Of a stretch of 13,988 nucleotides of DNA, positions 13,986 to 13,988 are shown piece after piece. How positions within the stretch are numbered: the first letter of the stretch is position 1; each line of letters starts with the position of its first letter. Below the pieces are notes generated by a model. The model searched no databases, was not told the origin of the DNA, and was given only the letters and a program-made list of their open reading frames with translations. Both the position numbers and the translations under genes were made by a program. Origin of the DNA: Bacillota bacterium (GTDB taxonomy: Bacteria; Bacillota; Clostridia; UBA1381); NCBI GenBank assembly GCA_021205715.1, contig JAJPXA010000228.1, positions 1-13,988 on the forward strand, written 5' to 3'.

Positions 13986-13988
13986 CAC

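Overview
This 14 kb window reads as a chromosomal segment of a low-to-mid GC Firmicute of the class Clostridia, probably an uncultured gut-type lineage. The evidence is the gene content and order: nadK-argR-recN is a clostridial arrangement, RqcH is of Firmicutes type, histidinol-phosphatase is the PHP type (HisK/HisJ) and the serine acetyltransferase is the long EpsC-like form. Purine-rich Shine-Dalgarno sites and the use of ATG, GTG and TTG starts fit too. The intergenic GTAGGGG...CCCG and ACCCCTC...GAGGGGT palindromes resemble, from memory, repeats seen widely in such genomes. No genus can be assigned from sequence alone. Every credible gene lies on the minus strand, so transcription runs from high to low coordinates.

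Region A (13988 to 9177) is a housekeeping block in transcription order: nadK (NAD kinase), argR (arginine repressor), recN (DNA repair ATPase) and rqcH (ribosome quality control). The gaps are 13, 1 and 44 nt, so it is probably one operon. A possible -10 box lies at the window edge.

Region B (9176 to 8640) is a 537-nt gene-free interval. It is packed with palindromes: a row of four perfect hairpins with three-base loops, two roughly 53-bp direct repeats carrying a GC-rich hairpin module, an inverted copy of that module, and a 129-bp element with terminal inverted repeats. An 8-bp inverted repeat flanks the whole array. The left edge of the array stops 17 bp before a strong predicted promoter for the histidine genes.

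Region C (8639 to 1367) is a probable nine-gene operon: hisC, hisK, hisD, hisB, a TVP38/DedA-like membrane protein, a zinc-ribbon membrane protein with a 39-bp in-frame tandem repeat, rnhB, yraN and an M19 dipeptidase. The four his genes encode exactly the consecutive last steps of histidine synthesis (imidazoleglycerol phosphate to histidine). The early-step genes are not here.

Region D (1298 to 1) holds a GNAT acetyltransferase and the 5' part of a serine O-acetyltransferase, behind a second predicted extended -10 promoter.

Several gene starts were set from ribosome-binding sites rather than from the longest reading frame: rnhB, yraN (GTG overlapping the rnhB stop), hisB, hisC, rqcH (TTG), recN and the zinc-ribbon gene. 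I found no RNA genes, CRISPR arrays, complete insertion sequences or defence systems. The least explained part of the window is the palindrome array of region B.
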